64,000 nt of DNA from Fusarium oxysporum f. sp. lycopersici 4287 (taxonomy: Eukaryota > Ascomycota > Sordariomycetes > Hypocreales > Nectriaceae). Each line of letters opens with the position of its first letter. The first letter of the stretch is position 1. The notes under the pieces are model-generated. The model was not told the DNA's origin. It saw only the letters and a list, made by a program, of their open reading frames with translations, and searched no databases. Shown here in pieces: positions 1 through 11,478 of the stretch. The DNA is taken from NCBI RefSeq assembly GCF_000149955.1, contig NC_030986.1, forward strand, positions 6,508,568 through 6,572,567, written 5' to 3'. The position numbers and the translations under genes were made by a program.

Positions 1-3000
1 AGGATATTGATCAAGATGATATACAGATCTCATCTGATACAGAGTGAAATCTGGGGGGGTGTGTCGCAGGGTAGGCATTAGTAATCTAGCTATATGCTTT
101 AAGTAACTCTGCGGGATGGAATTCCCCGCACAAGAGATAACTTAAGACATCAATCAACACATTTGCTGCTGCTCATCATATTCACTCTAACCCTTTAAGC
201 ACGCTCAGTGCGACACCTTGCTATGTCCTGTTAATGGTATTATCACATCACAAGCAAGAAGGTAATAGAAAACCACGTTATTAGCTGCAGCAGGTAAAAA
301 GGAAAGAAAAACAAAAAAGTCATCTTGGAGAATACTATCAGCATACGGATATTCGCCTTGTAAGCCAGTCTCGATACTTTGAGGTACAAGAGCAACGCCA
401 GTTGAGGGAGGTCATCTCTCCTCCTGTTTCGACTTGTGGGCTGGCACCGTTTACTGCCTGAGGACCCCGTCACAGCCGCAATATAAACTGCAATTATGTT
501 CTCATCCAGGATTCCATCATCAATTCGGCAAATAAATCTGTGCATAGGCTGCTTGCTTGTTCTTCAGCCTATTATACCCACGACAGTTCGCCGAAGGTGG
601 ATTATGGGACCTCAAGTGCTACCAGCACCGCCCATTCGTTGATTATACAGCGTCTGAAAGCAGATAACTTTCCACAGTTAGAGACGAACCCTTTTCAGTA
701 AAGACCTAAGGTGTCGAAGATTAGTGAAGACATGTTTAACAGATTTAGGACCATGTCAAACGGCCGCCATGCCGCCTGATTCAATGGCCTCTGCCCAGCC
801 AATTCTAATATTTCCCCTCATTAGACGTTGATCGAGGCTACCTAGCAAGATGACACTTTGAGGGCTTTAAGCGGATGGGATTGCTCGGGACCCATTGTTG
901 GAAGTGCGATGGTAGTGGTTGTTGCTAGTACTAAATATCAGAAAGAAAGAACATGCAATCATTGTTGTCTCAGAATCCCCAATTCATCCGGATATAAAAG
1001 TTTCTGAACGGACCAAGGAGCGGCATAGGCTCTCTTCCAGCATGTCACACCTTCCTTACTAGCCGCTGCATTATTCTTCCGTACATTCTCATTCATCGGG
1101 TTTACATATTCGCTGGATGGAGTCGAGGGGTGAGGGAGCAAATTGTTCATAGTCATCCCAGCACCTGCGGTCTAGTGTCATATTTGGGGTTAGCGTGGGA
1201 ACGGCACAATTACGTCTAGGAAGACTGCACCAAACAGAAATCGCACCGGGCACCAAATATCAGGACACTATTGCGGCACTTGGCAGAGCCCTGTTCGTGG
1301 TCAATACTCTAGACTTTGAGCCAGGAATGGAAGCTTACATAGTAACTCGCACAGGGGCTGGTCATCTTAGGGAAATACCATCTATCAAAGATAGCTTAGT
1401 TGTATGTTGATTCTCTAACGGAACGAAGAAGAAAGGTGCAAAATGGATCAAAAGGAATGAGATCAAGGATCCGCAGGGCCAGGGTATGGAATCTTCCTAG
1501 TAAAGTCTTCAACGCAGCACAGCCGGAAGGGTTAAAATACTATCTATAAATTAATCAACGACCCAACAGCTGTAGTGGATATCATTCTGATGGCAAAATC
1601 CGCCAGCTCGTGCCGTTGTGGGTGCGATTGGTTTGGCTGTATCAGTTCGGTAATTCTTGCGTTCAATTAGCGGGTGGCCATTTACGCTAAACGTGGACAA
1701 ATGATTTTGCCTTATGGAGCCGGCTGCACTGTAATATTGTGTCTACACGGTGGTAGGAAGCTTGTTCTGATGAACCAAGCCAAGATGCTGAACCAATCTC
1801 AACCGTCCAGCTATTTGCTGTGGTAGGCGCTGGTTTCAGAAAGTTCGCCATTGCCATGTCATGTCGTTGCAAAGCCATATGCGTGACACCTTGTTGACTA
1901 AATCGTGCATGTGGAGAGCTCCCTGCGTCCTGGCTCATGTTTGGTTAGCAACAGGTAGGAGGCTTGAGATGGTTACATGCTAAATCTATGTAAACTGCGC
2001 AGCCGACGCGGTTTAACGCCTATCATGCAAGCCCCAATGCCATCGTCTAGGTCTATAACGTCGCGATTCGGTTGCTCCCGGATTTATGGAGGCATATCTA
2101 TAATCCTTAGAGGAATAATCTGAGAGTCTGGGCTTTATTCTACTATGTCTGTGTGTTCACGCTGAAATAACCATGGTGAGTGCATATAAAATGAAGCACG
2201 GACCGCGACGGTCATGCCGCAAAATAACCTTCCCGCAGGTGAATAACCTTTATCGGTAGGAAAGCCCCAAGCGCCATTAGGGATGCGGCTAAGGGGCCCC
2301 GGAGTTACATTTTTAAAGAGTTCGAGTTAGTCGCAAACGTCACGCCCACGACATCGCACAGCTCTTTCTAGACTCTGATAAAGCCATGATGGAAGTTCTC
2401 GAAATAAAGGCGCTTCTCGGGCAGGAACTGCCAGGACTAGAGGTCGTTATAAGTGATGCGTAATTTGATATGTGAGTAGCTCAAGGATAATCTCGATTTC
2501 CTCACTAGGTAGTACGCTATTTACATCGTAAGCTGTTAAACAATAGTTGCTCGTGACAATGTAACAGTATGATGCACGCTCACTGACGTCAGAAAATAGA
2601 TATCGTCAGCACTAATGATTACGCCACGTTTCAAGATATCATCGAGGGGCTCGCGCTTCTTTAACGCCTACGTGAGTGGCTTATTGTGACCAACCGATTC
2701 CCCACTTATGCAGTACTGCTCATAAATCCAATCCAACCAAACAAAGTATCAAACAAATCAAAACAAATGTTCTAATAACTCGCTTCAAATCAAACAAAAT
2801 ATCAAATCCCGGAATATACATACAATATGAAATATCTGTGATAAAGTAATACTGAGGGTATCGAAGGTGTTATCAAAAGGGTCCAAGTTACATGTGGCTG
2901 ACCTGGGCCACCAAGTCTGACATGAAATAGGCACGCTTAAATACTCCGTAGTACCTATCGCCTGTAGTGTCTAGTGTCGATAATGTCACGATTAGGCTAG

Positions 3001-3694
3001 CAGCAGAAAGATAAATTGCAAAGTGAGCAACCGCGCAGCTCGGGCTGGCGAGGATGTTAGAGACAGAGTTGTCTTGCTCCGTTCGGCGGCCTCATGGGGC
3101 CAGTCTGAGTGTTTTCAAACAGCGTTTTTATAATAATACTGATCGTTATCTTTGAGACTGAATATTCGTAAGTGACTGAAGATGCATGACGATGATATGA
3201 TTTCCAAAGTCACTAAAGTCCATACGGATTGCAGTCAATCCATACAGGGGACGCGTTAGCTTCGTTAGAACCACTTAAACTCAAACGAATTCGCGTATAG
3301 AAAATGAGATAACAAGGAAGCCAGCCAACTGGGAAGCTAGAATCCCATTTTGACGCGTTAAATTTAATCAAGGTGTCATATTGAGAGGCCTGTTTCTGGT
3401 GAAAGTGGATTGTGGGGAACCACAGCGATTGTGAGCCAATGATTATGCGTACAAACCACTTTCAGCAAAAGTGGGAGAAGTGATAGAGATGTATACACTC
3501 TCCCATATGGGGAAAAAAATATCGGCATCTCCCAACAACTCTCGCTTCACATTCTCATCCGTCAAGACATCATAAAAGAATTCCTGTCTTGAACTAAAAC
3601 AATCTGCGAGGAAAATCGCATTGACTTTGATTTAGTTCAACTGCTCCACTCTTTAATTCTCGATGGTTGCGAGCAGGTATATTTTCTTCTGAGT
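1..3694. other. Gene-free stretch, nothing recognised
   Basis: I see no convincing gene here. The short reading frames in both directions have no family motif and no consistent intron structure. A segment at about 2710-2800 is A-rich with repeated AAACAAA-type words. The stretch may hold untranslated or decayed sequence from genes outside the window. Confidence 0.4.
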
Positions 3695-3949
3695 ATGCCA
3701 CATTGCTTTCTTTCGGCGCCGGCGGATAAGGAGCCGAGTTGGGTTGTAGTTCGATATCATGCTGCTGATCCTGGACCCTGGTTGTTGCACTGTCATATCA
3801 ACAATCATATGGTTGGGGGCATGATGATGGTTATTCAGGATGGTGTTGATGCTTGGCCGGAAGACTCACTGATTCGTACACGGCTTATCGTGCTTTCGTT
3901 CTCCCACGACTTCTTCATCTCCGGCTGGCCCTTCCATTCTACAACGTAA
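3695..3949 (+). pseudogene. Multicopper oxidase C-terminal fragment
   Basis: The 84-residue frame contains a [20 protein letters not shown] stretch. This is the C-terminal copper-binding signature of laccase and ferroxidase-type multicopper oxidases (HCH, then H and M ligands of the T1/T3 centres), followed by an [10 protein letters not shown] tail typical of fungal members. These enzymes couple substrate oxidation to reduction of O2 to water. Only about the last 60 residues of the family are present. The three upstream cupredoxin regions with the other copper-binding histidines are not found in the 3 kb before it. I therefore read it as a gene remnant, not a working oxidase. An intact N-terminal part joined by an intron was looked for and not seen. 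Confidence 0.7.
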
Positions 3950-4087
3950 TCTACCTTCCCATGTCGTATTCGCTTGTCCAGCAGTCACGCTCCTGAATGG
4001 TCTTCATAAGTGCCCTTCAACGTGAGGCCATTGAGAATCATGGCTTAACCATTGAGGGTTGATGCTTCTGCACATGTTCGACTATTT

Positions 4088-4146
4088 TTCTTTTTGTCTT
4101 CCTTCCTCCATTCTTTTCTTCTCTTTCTTTCTCTTTTTCTTCTTCC

Positions 4147-4198
<52 letters not shown>
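4088..4198. repeat. Pyrimidine tract ending in T24-A28 palindrome
   Basis: A pyrimidine-rich segment (4088-4146, TTC/TCT words) runs into 24 consecutive T (4147-4170), followed directly by 28 consecutive A (4171-4198). The T/A junction is a perfect inverted repeat that could fold into a hairpin. It could be two poly(A) tails joined tail to tail, a slippage product or an assembly artefact. Confidence 0.8.
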
Positions 4199-4199
<1 letters not shown>

Positions 4200-5271
4200 A
4201 TTCCTTTAGGGACTGGAATTCACCCTCTCATGAGCAGAGGGCTCAAATTTGCGTTACTTGTCGCTGGCTGGCCGCTCGAACGAGGAGACGGATTCCTAAA
4301 TCTCTGGTTACCGGCTCTCGACTTATAGACGCATTCGGGAACAACGGAGCCCTACAGAATCAGACAATAGCAAGTTGTCGCAGCAGTCAACGCACACATA
4401 AGCATGATTCTTCGTTGGTCAGCAAGGACGCTGTGAGGTGTAATGGTAGATTTGTAACTCACAGCACTTCGTGTCTTTTTGTTTCCAGCTCGAAACGCCA
4501 ACACCAGCGAGAAATACAGGTCTTGAAGTACGGAAATGCCCCACATTTTGCGAGTCGAAGGTGGCCGCAGCTTCTAAGCTTGTAATTGAGTACCTGACAA
4601 TGGCTCGGTTTTATAAATGGAGGTGCTAACTAGGCATTCCAGGAAGAGCGCTGTTCTCCATCCGAATAAGCGAAGAGAGCAAAAGACAACATGCGTCAGA
4701 ATGATGACAGATTGCAGATCCGACTAGAGCGGGGTCTCTCATGGCGGAGGTGGCAGCGAGCTTTGGGAGTTTTATATTTCAGTCACTGAAATAACCAGCC
4801 CCATTCCCTTACCACATTTTCCTGGCCTATGCCGTACTCGGGTAGGGTCTAGAGACCGACCCCCCGTGCTTTCCTTTCCACCGTAGGTGCCCTTGCGTCA
4901 AGCACGGGGGGTAAGGTGACAAGGCAAAGGGGCGGGTGACTGGGGAATAAATTAGATACCTCATTTTTGTATGTAGCCCCACCAAAAAAATAAGTCACTC
5001 CTTTAGTTGAATTGTCCCTCTTTGCTGCACTGATGATGCCCACGATATGTCATTACCCCTCACAAACATCACAACGAAATCGCCACTCAACATCCTCAAT
5101 ACCAACAAGGTAATTACTTTATTCAGTCATGATAATTGCAATTTCTATTCAATTGAGACGATGGATACATCAATCAAAAGCCCTAAACTGGCTCTTACTG
5201 CAGTGCAAAAATATATCAATTCTGACACCGGAAACCCTAATGTCTTGTGATATACAGCTTATAACCTTGAG
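4199..5271. other. Unassigned region upstream of pogo-like relic
   Basis: No recognisable protein family is encoded here. The 5' end of the following pogo-like element may lie in the second half (about 4830-5270), but I could not identify a TIR that matches the other side. Confidence 0.3.
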
Positions 5272-7506
5272 ATGCGTACTGTCGCGGCTGTCGAGCTTCT
5301 AAGGGAAGGATATTACTCCTCAGCCGTTAAAGCTGCCAAGGCATGGAGGGTACCATATAAAAGGCTGCTTTCTCGACAAAAAGGAAAACATCCTGTCTCT
5401 CAAAATGGCGGCAACTTCACACTTTTCTCGCCGGAAGAAGAGAAGGCGATCCTCGCTTGGTGATCGCGCCGCGTCACTCAGGGACATCATATACAGATGC
5501 GTACTCTTCGACAGTATGCTAATTGCATTCTAAAAGCAACTAACCGACTTCCAACGGCTTCCAGATACTGGGCAAGACGTTTTCTCAGAAGATATTCCTC
5601 TATTCTTCATAGAAAGAAGAGCTCAACCATCGCAGTGTAAAGAAAGGCGATGGCAGACCGAGCCAACGTCGAAGAGTGGTTTCGCAAGTGGCATGATTAC
5701 GCGGAAAAAGGCATAGATTATGAGGATGTGTGGAACATCGATGAGACAGGCTTCCAGATCGATTATCTTGAAAATGGGATGTTCCTGTGGACTTTTGGGG
5801 AAATCGACAAGCCTATCTTGACTGATGCACACGAGACAATAAGCGTCACGATCATTGAGTCGATATCAGCAACAGGACGGGTTATTCCAGCGTTTATCAT
5901 CATGCCGGGCGTACAGCTGCCGTCTCGGTGGGTTGACAATCGCCTTGAACCGGGCACAACGATCGTTACAACACCAAACGGCTATATCGATGATATCTCC
6001 GCGTTAGAATTCTTCGACCACTTTGAACGGCTTTCCCGGACTCAAAGAATTCCGGGAAAAAGAACACTATTACTAGACGGTTGTGAGAATCATTTTACCA
6101 AAGAGCTTTTCCAAAAAGCCCAAGATGCAGGCGTGGTGTTGTTCCCTTTCCCGCCTCACTTGACACATATCCTTCAACCGCTAGATGTGGGGCTATTCTG
6201 TGTATACAAGCATTGGCATCAGGAAATCCTTCTTCGTGAGATTGCAGATGGCGCTACAGACTTCAATAAAGCTGACTTTTTGTTCCATTTACAGGAGGTA
6301 CGCGCCCGTACTACTAAGAGAAGCACTATCATCTCATCTTGGCAAAAGACCGGCATCTATCCCTTCGATCCTGAGGTTGTACTAGCCCGTATGATAAATC
6401 CCTTATCATCACTATCTTTGGAGGTAGCTGAAGAGTCGTTACCTGGCTATATCTCACGAGGGTCCTCTTCCACCCACAGCAGCGATAGCAACTCCGAAAT
6501 GAGTGAGGAAGACGGCGTTCCGCCGCCTCATAAGGTACACCATTCGAATCGTCACGACCAGGAGATTCGATTGATGTCAACGCCACCTCCGTGTGTCAAC
6601 TGGATCGAAATGAACACGCCGGAGCTCAAGTTGCAACAGATCCGTCAGTACGAGGAATATGTGGCCCTCAGGATCGAATGCTCAATAACCTCGGGCACGC
6701 CTCTGACTCCCTCAGTGTCGCATGTCAATGAAAAGCTGCGGAAAGCACATACAACTCTTGCAGTCAATGGGATTACTGCGACTCAGGAAATGCGCCGTCT
6801 CAAGGAGAAGAACCTTAGAAGGTCTGCCCGGGATCAGGGGACCACCATACTGGCAGATTACGGGCCAATTACTATATACGATGCCAGACTTCGCGTCGCA
6901 AAGGATCAGCACAACCGGCTGGCCGGTCAGGCGGCCGAGGAAGCTCGTGTGCACACTAAAGAAGTTAGGATTGAAGTCGGGTATTTAAGACGATGGATTG
7001 CAGCGGTCAGGAAGATGCTCAGGGCTTCTTTAAAGGATCTACGGATTGCTGATCTATACAGCAGCCAGCCGACTTATTCTCAGAAAAGGAAGCTATTCAC
7101 AGCGGCCGAATTTTATATAAAAAAACAACACCAAGATTGTATACGGTCGACGGCGGTGATAGGGTCAAGATACCGGCTTCACCGCGAGCTTCTGGCTAAA
7201 AGTAAAGATTCCAAGGTGAAAGCGACTAATGCAAAGGAATCAGAAAGTCGGGAAGCCCCTAGAGTATTTATCTTTCACTGGAATCCCCAATTCCTTCTTC
7301 CATTTGACTATGACTTCAATATCGTGAAGGAGGCGTTGGAATTTATTATCAGTGACGAGGAAAAACGCCGCTCCAATCGGAAGAAGATGTCGTTGGAAGC
7401 TGACGGCCTGGAAATCGTTGAAGATGATGGGGAAATGGATGAAGATGATGAATATGACGATGACAATGAAGAAATAGTCATTGGGGATACTATTGAAGTC
7501 AGTTAG
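5272..7506 (+). pseudogene. Pogo/Fot1-like DDE transposase, two in-frame stops
   Basis: One continuous frame of about 744 codons encodes a pogo-superfamily transposase, interrupted by TGA at 5461-5463 and TAA at 5638-5640. The N-terminal part (AAVELLREGYYSSAVKAAK) is an HTH-Psq-like DNA-binding segment, followed by a CENP-B-like helical region. The catalytic core has WNIDETGF (first Asp), LLLDGCENHF (second Asp) and LQPLDVGLF (third Asp), the DDD triad of this group. The C-terminus is strongly acidic (DEDDEYDDDNEE). The stops fall at positions where a C-to-T change of CGA or CAA would explain them. The downstream 618 codons are open, so decay is recent or partial. Element ends were not identified. 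Confidence 0.85.
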
Positions 7507-7601
7507 GGCGAGTTCATTGTCCCAAAGGATGAAGAAAATACCGAATAGTCGTGATGGTTGCTTGGTGTTTTGGCAATATGCATTTTTGGTGGGGCTTGCA
7601 A

Positions 7602-7710
7602 ATGTTAGATTGGCGGCTGGGAATTGTTAGATACGCGTGTAGGGTTAATATCCAATTAAAATAGGGTTAATTTTCACACTTGAGGATCAATCTAGTCCCC
7701 AGGAGCTTCT
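7602..7710 (+). repeat. Left arm of ~109-bp inverted repeat
   Basis: This segment is the near-perfect reverse complement of 8164-8273 (a few substitutions and single-base indels). Key words are TTAGATTGGCGGCTGGGA at the outer end and GATCAATCTAGTCCC at the inner end. It lies 96 bp before the first assembly gap and about 100 bp after the pogo-like frame ends. It may be the TIR of a separate element, with its partner on the other side of the gap. Confidence 0.85.
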
Positions 7711-7806
7711 GTCTCTGTTCTGTCCTTTTAGGTGTTTTCCCCGCCACCCGGTATTAACATATCCGGGGATCCACAAAATACACGTTTCTTTTATTGAGGC
7801 GCTATC

Positions 7807-8161
7807 NNNNNNNNNNNNNNNNNNNNNNNNNNNNNNNNNNNNNNNNNNNNNNNNNNNNNNNNNNNNNNNNNNNNNNNNNNNNNNNNNNNNNNNNNNNNNN
7901 NNNNNNNNNNNNNNNNNNNNNNNNNNNNNNNNNNNNNNNNNNNNNNNNNNNNNNNNNNNNNNNNNNNNNNNNNNNNNNNNNNNNNNNNNNNNNNNNNNNN
8001 NNNNNNNNNNNNNNNNNNNNNNNNNNNNNNNNNNNNNNNNNNNNNNNNNNNNNNNNNNNNNNNNNNNNNNNNNNNNNNNNNNNNNNNNNNNNNNNNNNNN
8101 NNNNNNNNNNNNNNNNNNNNNNNNNNNNNNNNNNNNNNNNNNNNNNNNNNNNNNNNNNNNN
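7807..8161. other. Assembly gap (355 N)
   Basis: A run of 355 undetermined bases. It sits between the two arms of an inverted repeat, abutting the right arm, so a palindromic structure is the likely cause of the gap. Confidence 0.99.
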
Positions 8162-8163
8162 TA

Positions 8164-8273
8164 TCTGACGAGCTCCTGGGACTAGATTGATCCCCAAGTG
8201 TGAAAATTAACCTCATTTTAATTGGACATCACCCTACTCGCGTATCAACAATCCCAGCCGCCAATCTAACAAA
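8164..8273 (-). repeat. Right arm of ~109-bp inverted repeat
   Basis: Reverse complement of 7602-7710. It starts two bases after the N-run and ends at CCAATCTAACA. No target duplication outside the two arms could be made out. Confidence 0.85.
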
Positions 8274-8402
8274 AAGTGAAGGGCCTAGGAGATGGCTTAG
8301 GATTCGGCCTGGAGATGGATGCTTGCCAATTGAGCAGCATCAATTCGTCTCCTGAGGGAAATAAATAGAATTGAATTGCTTTGTTAGGACCTTCGTTAAC
8401 CG

Positions 8403-8640
8403 TGTACAGAGGGCATGGGTCTAAGCGCGCCACCAAGAACAATCGCTCATCCACAATATCCAATGCGGGCCAGCTGAAAATCCCGACGTACCAGGATTTG
8501 GCCCTTAAGTTGCGTGGAATACTGTCTTATTTTTAAATAGGTCTGTGCCTCTTATTGGGAGCCTGTCATGAGAATAATCTGATTGGTTATCGCTGAGTAG
8601 GCGGAGATTGCAAGAGCTGACTTCCATCCCGTCTCATTCT
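8403..8640. repeat. Dispersed repeat, copy A
   Basis: This 238-bp segment is repeated in direct orientation at 28862-29094. Shared blocks include TGTACAGAGGGCATG at the start, AATCTGATTGGTT, and TGCAAGAGCTGACTTCCATC near the end. Divergence between the blocks is moderate. Copy A lies about 300-540 bp upstream of the bZIP gene start. No coding capacity is evident. Confidence 0.85.
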
Positions 8641-8942
8641 TTATAATACGTGGCGTAGGCATAGGGAGAAGTAGAGGCTTTGAAGGTCTCCCTAAGCGTT
8701 GAAAGAAATGTTGGCGAGGTACATCGAATTCAAACACTCTCCCTTGCACACCTCTCGGACATGAGATGTGGCGTCTACTACTAGTCTACCATCCGCGGCA
8801 GGTAACTTCACGAGTTGGGGAGAAAAGAGAGGCGTACGCACAGACACAGAAAACAGACCAAAAAAGAAGGTATATTTAACACCGTTGGTCCAGTCTGCCG
8901 CCAACCTTTAGTCGACCTATCGCCTCATCATTCATAATTAAC

Positions 8943-9987
8943 ATGATCAGATCATCAGCAGAGCCTGCCAAGCCCAAGCGAAAGGGTATGCTTCCTTTTC
9001 CATTCATTTATTTGTTAGTCTAGTTTTATTATTCTCATGCCATGGATCTCTGGCGTATTGTAGTAAACTGGAACAAAGCAAAGCAAAGCAGGACAGCATA
9101 CCCCTACCATACTAACACAACATTATTCAGGCACCAGAAGGGTTTCTACCCTTACTCCCGCACGACTCGCCAGCAAGAGGGCCAACGATCGAGAGGCCCA
9201 GAGGGCGATCCGCGCCCGCACCAAAGAGCGCATCGAGCGGTTAGAGCGCGAGTTGGCTGAGCTCAGGAGCAAACAAGGCCATGACCAAACCGTCCAAGAA
9301 TTATTGCGTCGTAACAAGGCAATCGAGAAAGAGCTAATTCGTCTCAAGGAAATCATGAAGGTGCCAATGACTTCGTCAACTTACACTGCACCAGGTCTAA
9401 CTCCACGACAGCTCTCATTGCCTGATAAGATCTTCCCGTCAACAGTCTATAATGGCAACCTCAGTATTGGTAATGATGCCATTCCTAGCTCTCACGGATC
9501 ACCATTCCCAGGCGACTACAATTCCCTCCTTGACTACAGCCAACAATACGTCCCCTTACGCAACGACTGCGAATTCTTGGCGAGCACTGTCTCCTGCAAT
9601 ATCCACTCCAACGTCTCGACGCCATCATCATCAGCCGGCTATAGCGTTGGTTATATCCCAATCAGCGTGCCCACCTCGGTCCTACCCTCCAATAACACCA
9701 GCTCCTCAAGCCTCGGCGCGGCGTGTGACAAGAACGTTGTTAAGATGGAGTATGACGACGTGGGCCATCATGCTACAATACCCCAAGAGCTTCGTCTGCC
9801 CGATATGAGGCATGGCGAGGAGATTACTCACACTCAATATCTAAACGCCGGGTTCTGCCTCGGTAATCTTTCGCTACGCCCCACCACAGCCTATTCTCAT
9901 TCCTACATGCCGCACCAGCAGCAGCAGCAGTCCCCCTGGAACATGTATCCCATACACTACCCCTCGCCACATTCATCGGTTCGTTAA
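8943..9987 (+). CDS. bZIP transcription factor (two exons)
   Basis: Proposed structure: exon 1 8943-8985, intron 8986-9130 (GTATGC...CTAAC...CAG), exon 2 9131-9987, giving 299 residues. The bZIP domain begins just after the splice: a basic region KRANDREAQRAIRARTK, then a zipper with regular leucines (IERLERELAEL...VQELLRRNKAIEKELIRLK) to about residue 90. The rest is Ser/Thr/Pro-rich with a short Gln run (HQQQQQ) near the C-terminus, typical of an activation region. The protein should act in the nucleus as a dimeric DNA-binding regulator. The RANDREAQRAIR basic region resembles fungal bZIP proteins of the DUF3425-associated type; the target pathway cannot be inferred. The start was chosen because the intron joins the frames exactly and puts KPKRKG, a basic stretch, before the bZIP. 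No stop interrupts the model. Confidence 0.85.
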
Positions 9988-11259
9988 GTTATCCCAGCGG
10001 TTGAAACTGGCACATACCCAGGCTGACCATGCCATTGGCGGTGCCGCCTCAATTATCTTCTTATGGGTTTCGCCCAGAACTGTTGCCAGCAGGCCCGGCC
10101 AAGGCGATCTGCCAGACTCTGGGACACGCATAACTCCACTCCCTATATTCTAATTCTGTGCCTGCAGGTGACCCACTGCAAGCCACGAAGTGTGTTACTC
10201 CGAACTACTTTTAAGCTCAAAGTTGCATCAGCAAGAAACTCCCGGCTATCTGTGATAAAATGGCCGAACTTTGGCCTCCCGAGACGGCGGGAGCAAGCTA
10301 TTCTGGATTGGGATATTAACACGCATGCTGCAGATGCAATTGCGCAGGGATAGTCTGGAAGATCACATGTTGCTATTAACCGTGTCTTGGTATTGAGGGA
10401 CTACTTAGCGCTGTTTATGGTGGACGCTGTTGGAGGGTCGGAGTCGGCCGGAGGCGAAGGCAGCCACTGCTTTTGTTGACATGTGATAGAGCACTATCCA
10501 TTTGATGTGAACAATGGCTGCGGACGTTATTCCTGTTTGAAGATATCGGTTACAGAATGTGTATGATCATGTTGACGAGCCAATTTTCGGTGTGAAGGAA
10601 ATGAATGACATGGAGCTAACTCATCATGATTGATGCTATAATTCATTCTCGTCGGAAATGCAACCCAAGATCCAGGGGAACTTTTAAGGCGCTAACTTCA
10701 TCTTTCTAGGGAGAACTTAATTCCTTTCGTCCAAGATTAGATAAAAGCCCTAGAGAAGAAAGCATGGCTGCACTGCGCGTCTGTGTCCACGTCTATGTTT
10801 TGAAAGCCTGTCTGATTCTGGGCAGTTTTGCTTTTGATGCACAGCTATTCCCTATATCCGATACCAAGCGTTTTTAGTCCAAAGCAGGGGGGTATGGATT
10901 CCAAAATGAGATGTCGTGAGCGGCCTGGATGAAGTTGGTGATTTGCTGCGGCTAGGGATGTTACATAATCCTCTGTTTTGTTGCGTATTTTCCAAGCCTT
11001 AAATTCAGGATAATTGTTGATTATGTTCCCAAGAACCGTACAGCTGGGTTTTTACGCAACAGTACTGTATCCGTAGTGAATGTTAGAGAATAAGCAACGC
11101 GTGCCTATTGGTTCGTTGCTCTGGGTGGGGAACGGGTCACTTACCATCAAGGGAAACGTTTGTTAGTGGGTCCAGTTTTAGCCCTCAGTCCCGCTAATTC
11201 TTGTTGTCGAACCACCTGTTGTGATGTATCATGTTTTTTCGTTGATGATGGTTGTTCTA
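9988..11259. other. Non-coding 3' region of bZIP gene
   Basis: I see no supported gene between the bZIP stop and the Copia insertion. One open frame (10063-10353) has no recognisable domain. The segment just before 11265 is the original insertion target of the Copia element. Confidence 0.4.
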
Positions 11260-11264
11260 GTCTT

Positions 11265-11458
11265 TGTTGTTTATATTGCGCAGTAGTGCTGGGTGAAAAT
11301 GTATTTTTATGAAACTTGGTTGTTCATTATTGAGCTGAGAGTTATTCTCGGGTTTATATCTCTAGATGATTGTATCTAGGACTTTGAACTTTAAATCTAG
11401 GACTTTCAGACTAACAGTCTGAATCCTGAAGGGAAGGGGATTCCCGGATTTTCCAACA
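11265..11458 (-). repeat. Copia 3' LTR
   Basis: 194 bp, TGTTG...CAACA. Reading by eye I find no difference from the LTR at 15968-16161. A similar third copy lies alone at 46184-46378. The element's transcription direction is minus, so this is the 3' LTR. Confidence 0.95.
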
Positions 11459-11472
11459 CGCCCCCATCCACC
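11459..11472 (-). promoter_or_regulatory. Polypurine tract of Copia element
   Basis: On the minus strand the bases directly before the 3' LTR read GGTGGATGGGGGCG, purine-rich as expected for the plus-strand primer of reverse transcription. Confidence 0.6.
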
Positions 11473-11478
11473 TTGTCT

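Noticed and set aside
4052..4585. 177-residue frame crossing the T24-A28 tract
   Set aside because: It consists largely of Phe and Lys from the homopolymers, and the rest has no family motif. A real gene is unlikely.
7791..8216. Open frames across the first N-run (and 48374-48982 across the second)
   Set aside because: They are open only because undetermined bases contain no stops. Only the plus-strand frame into the second gap has independent support.
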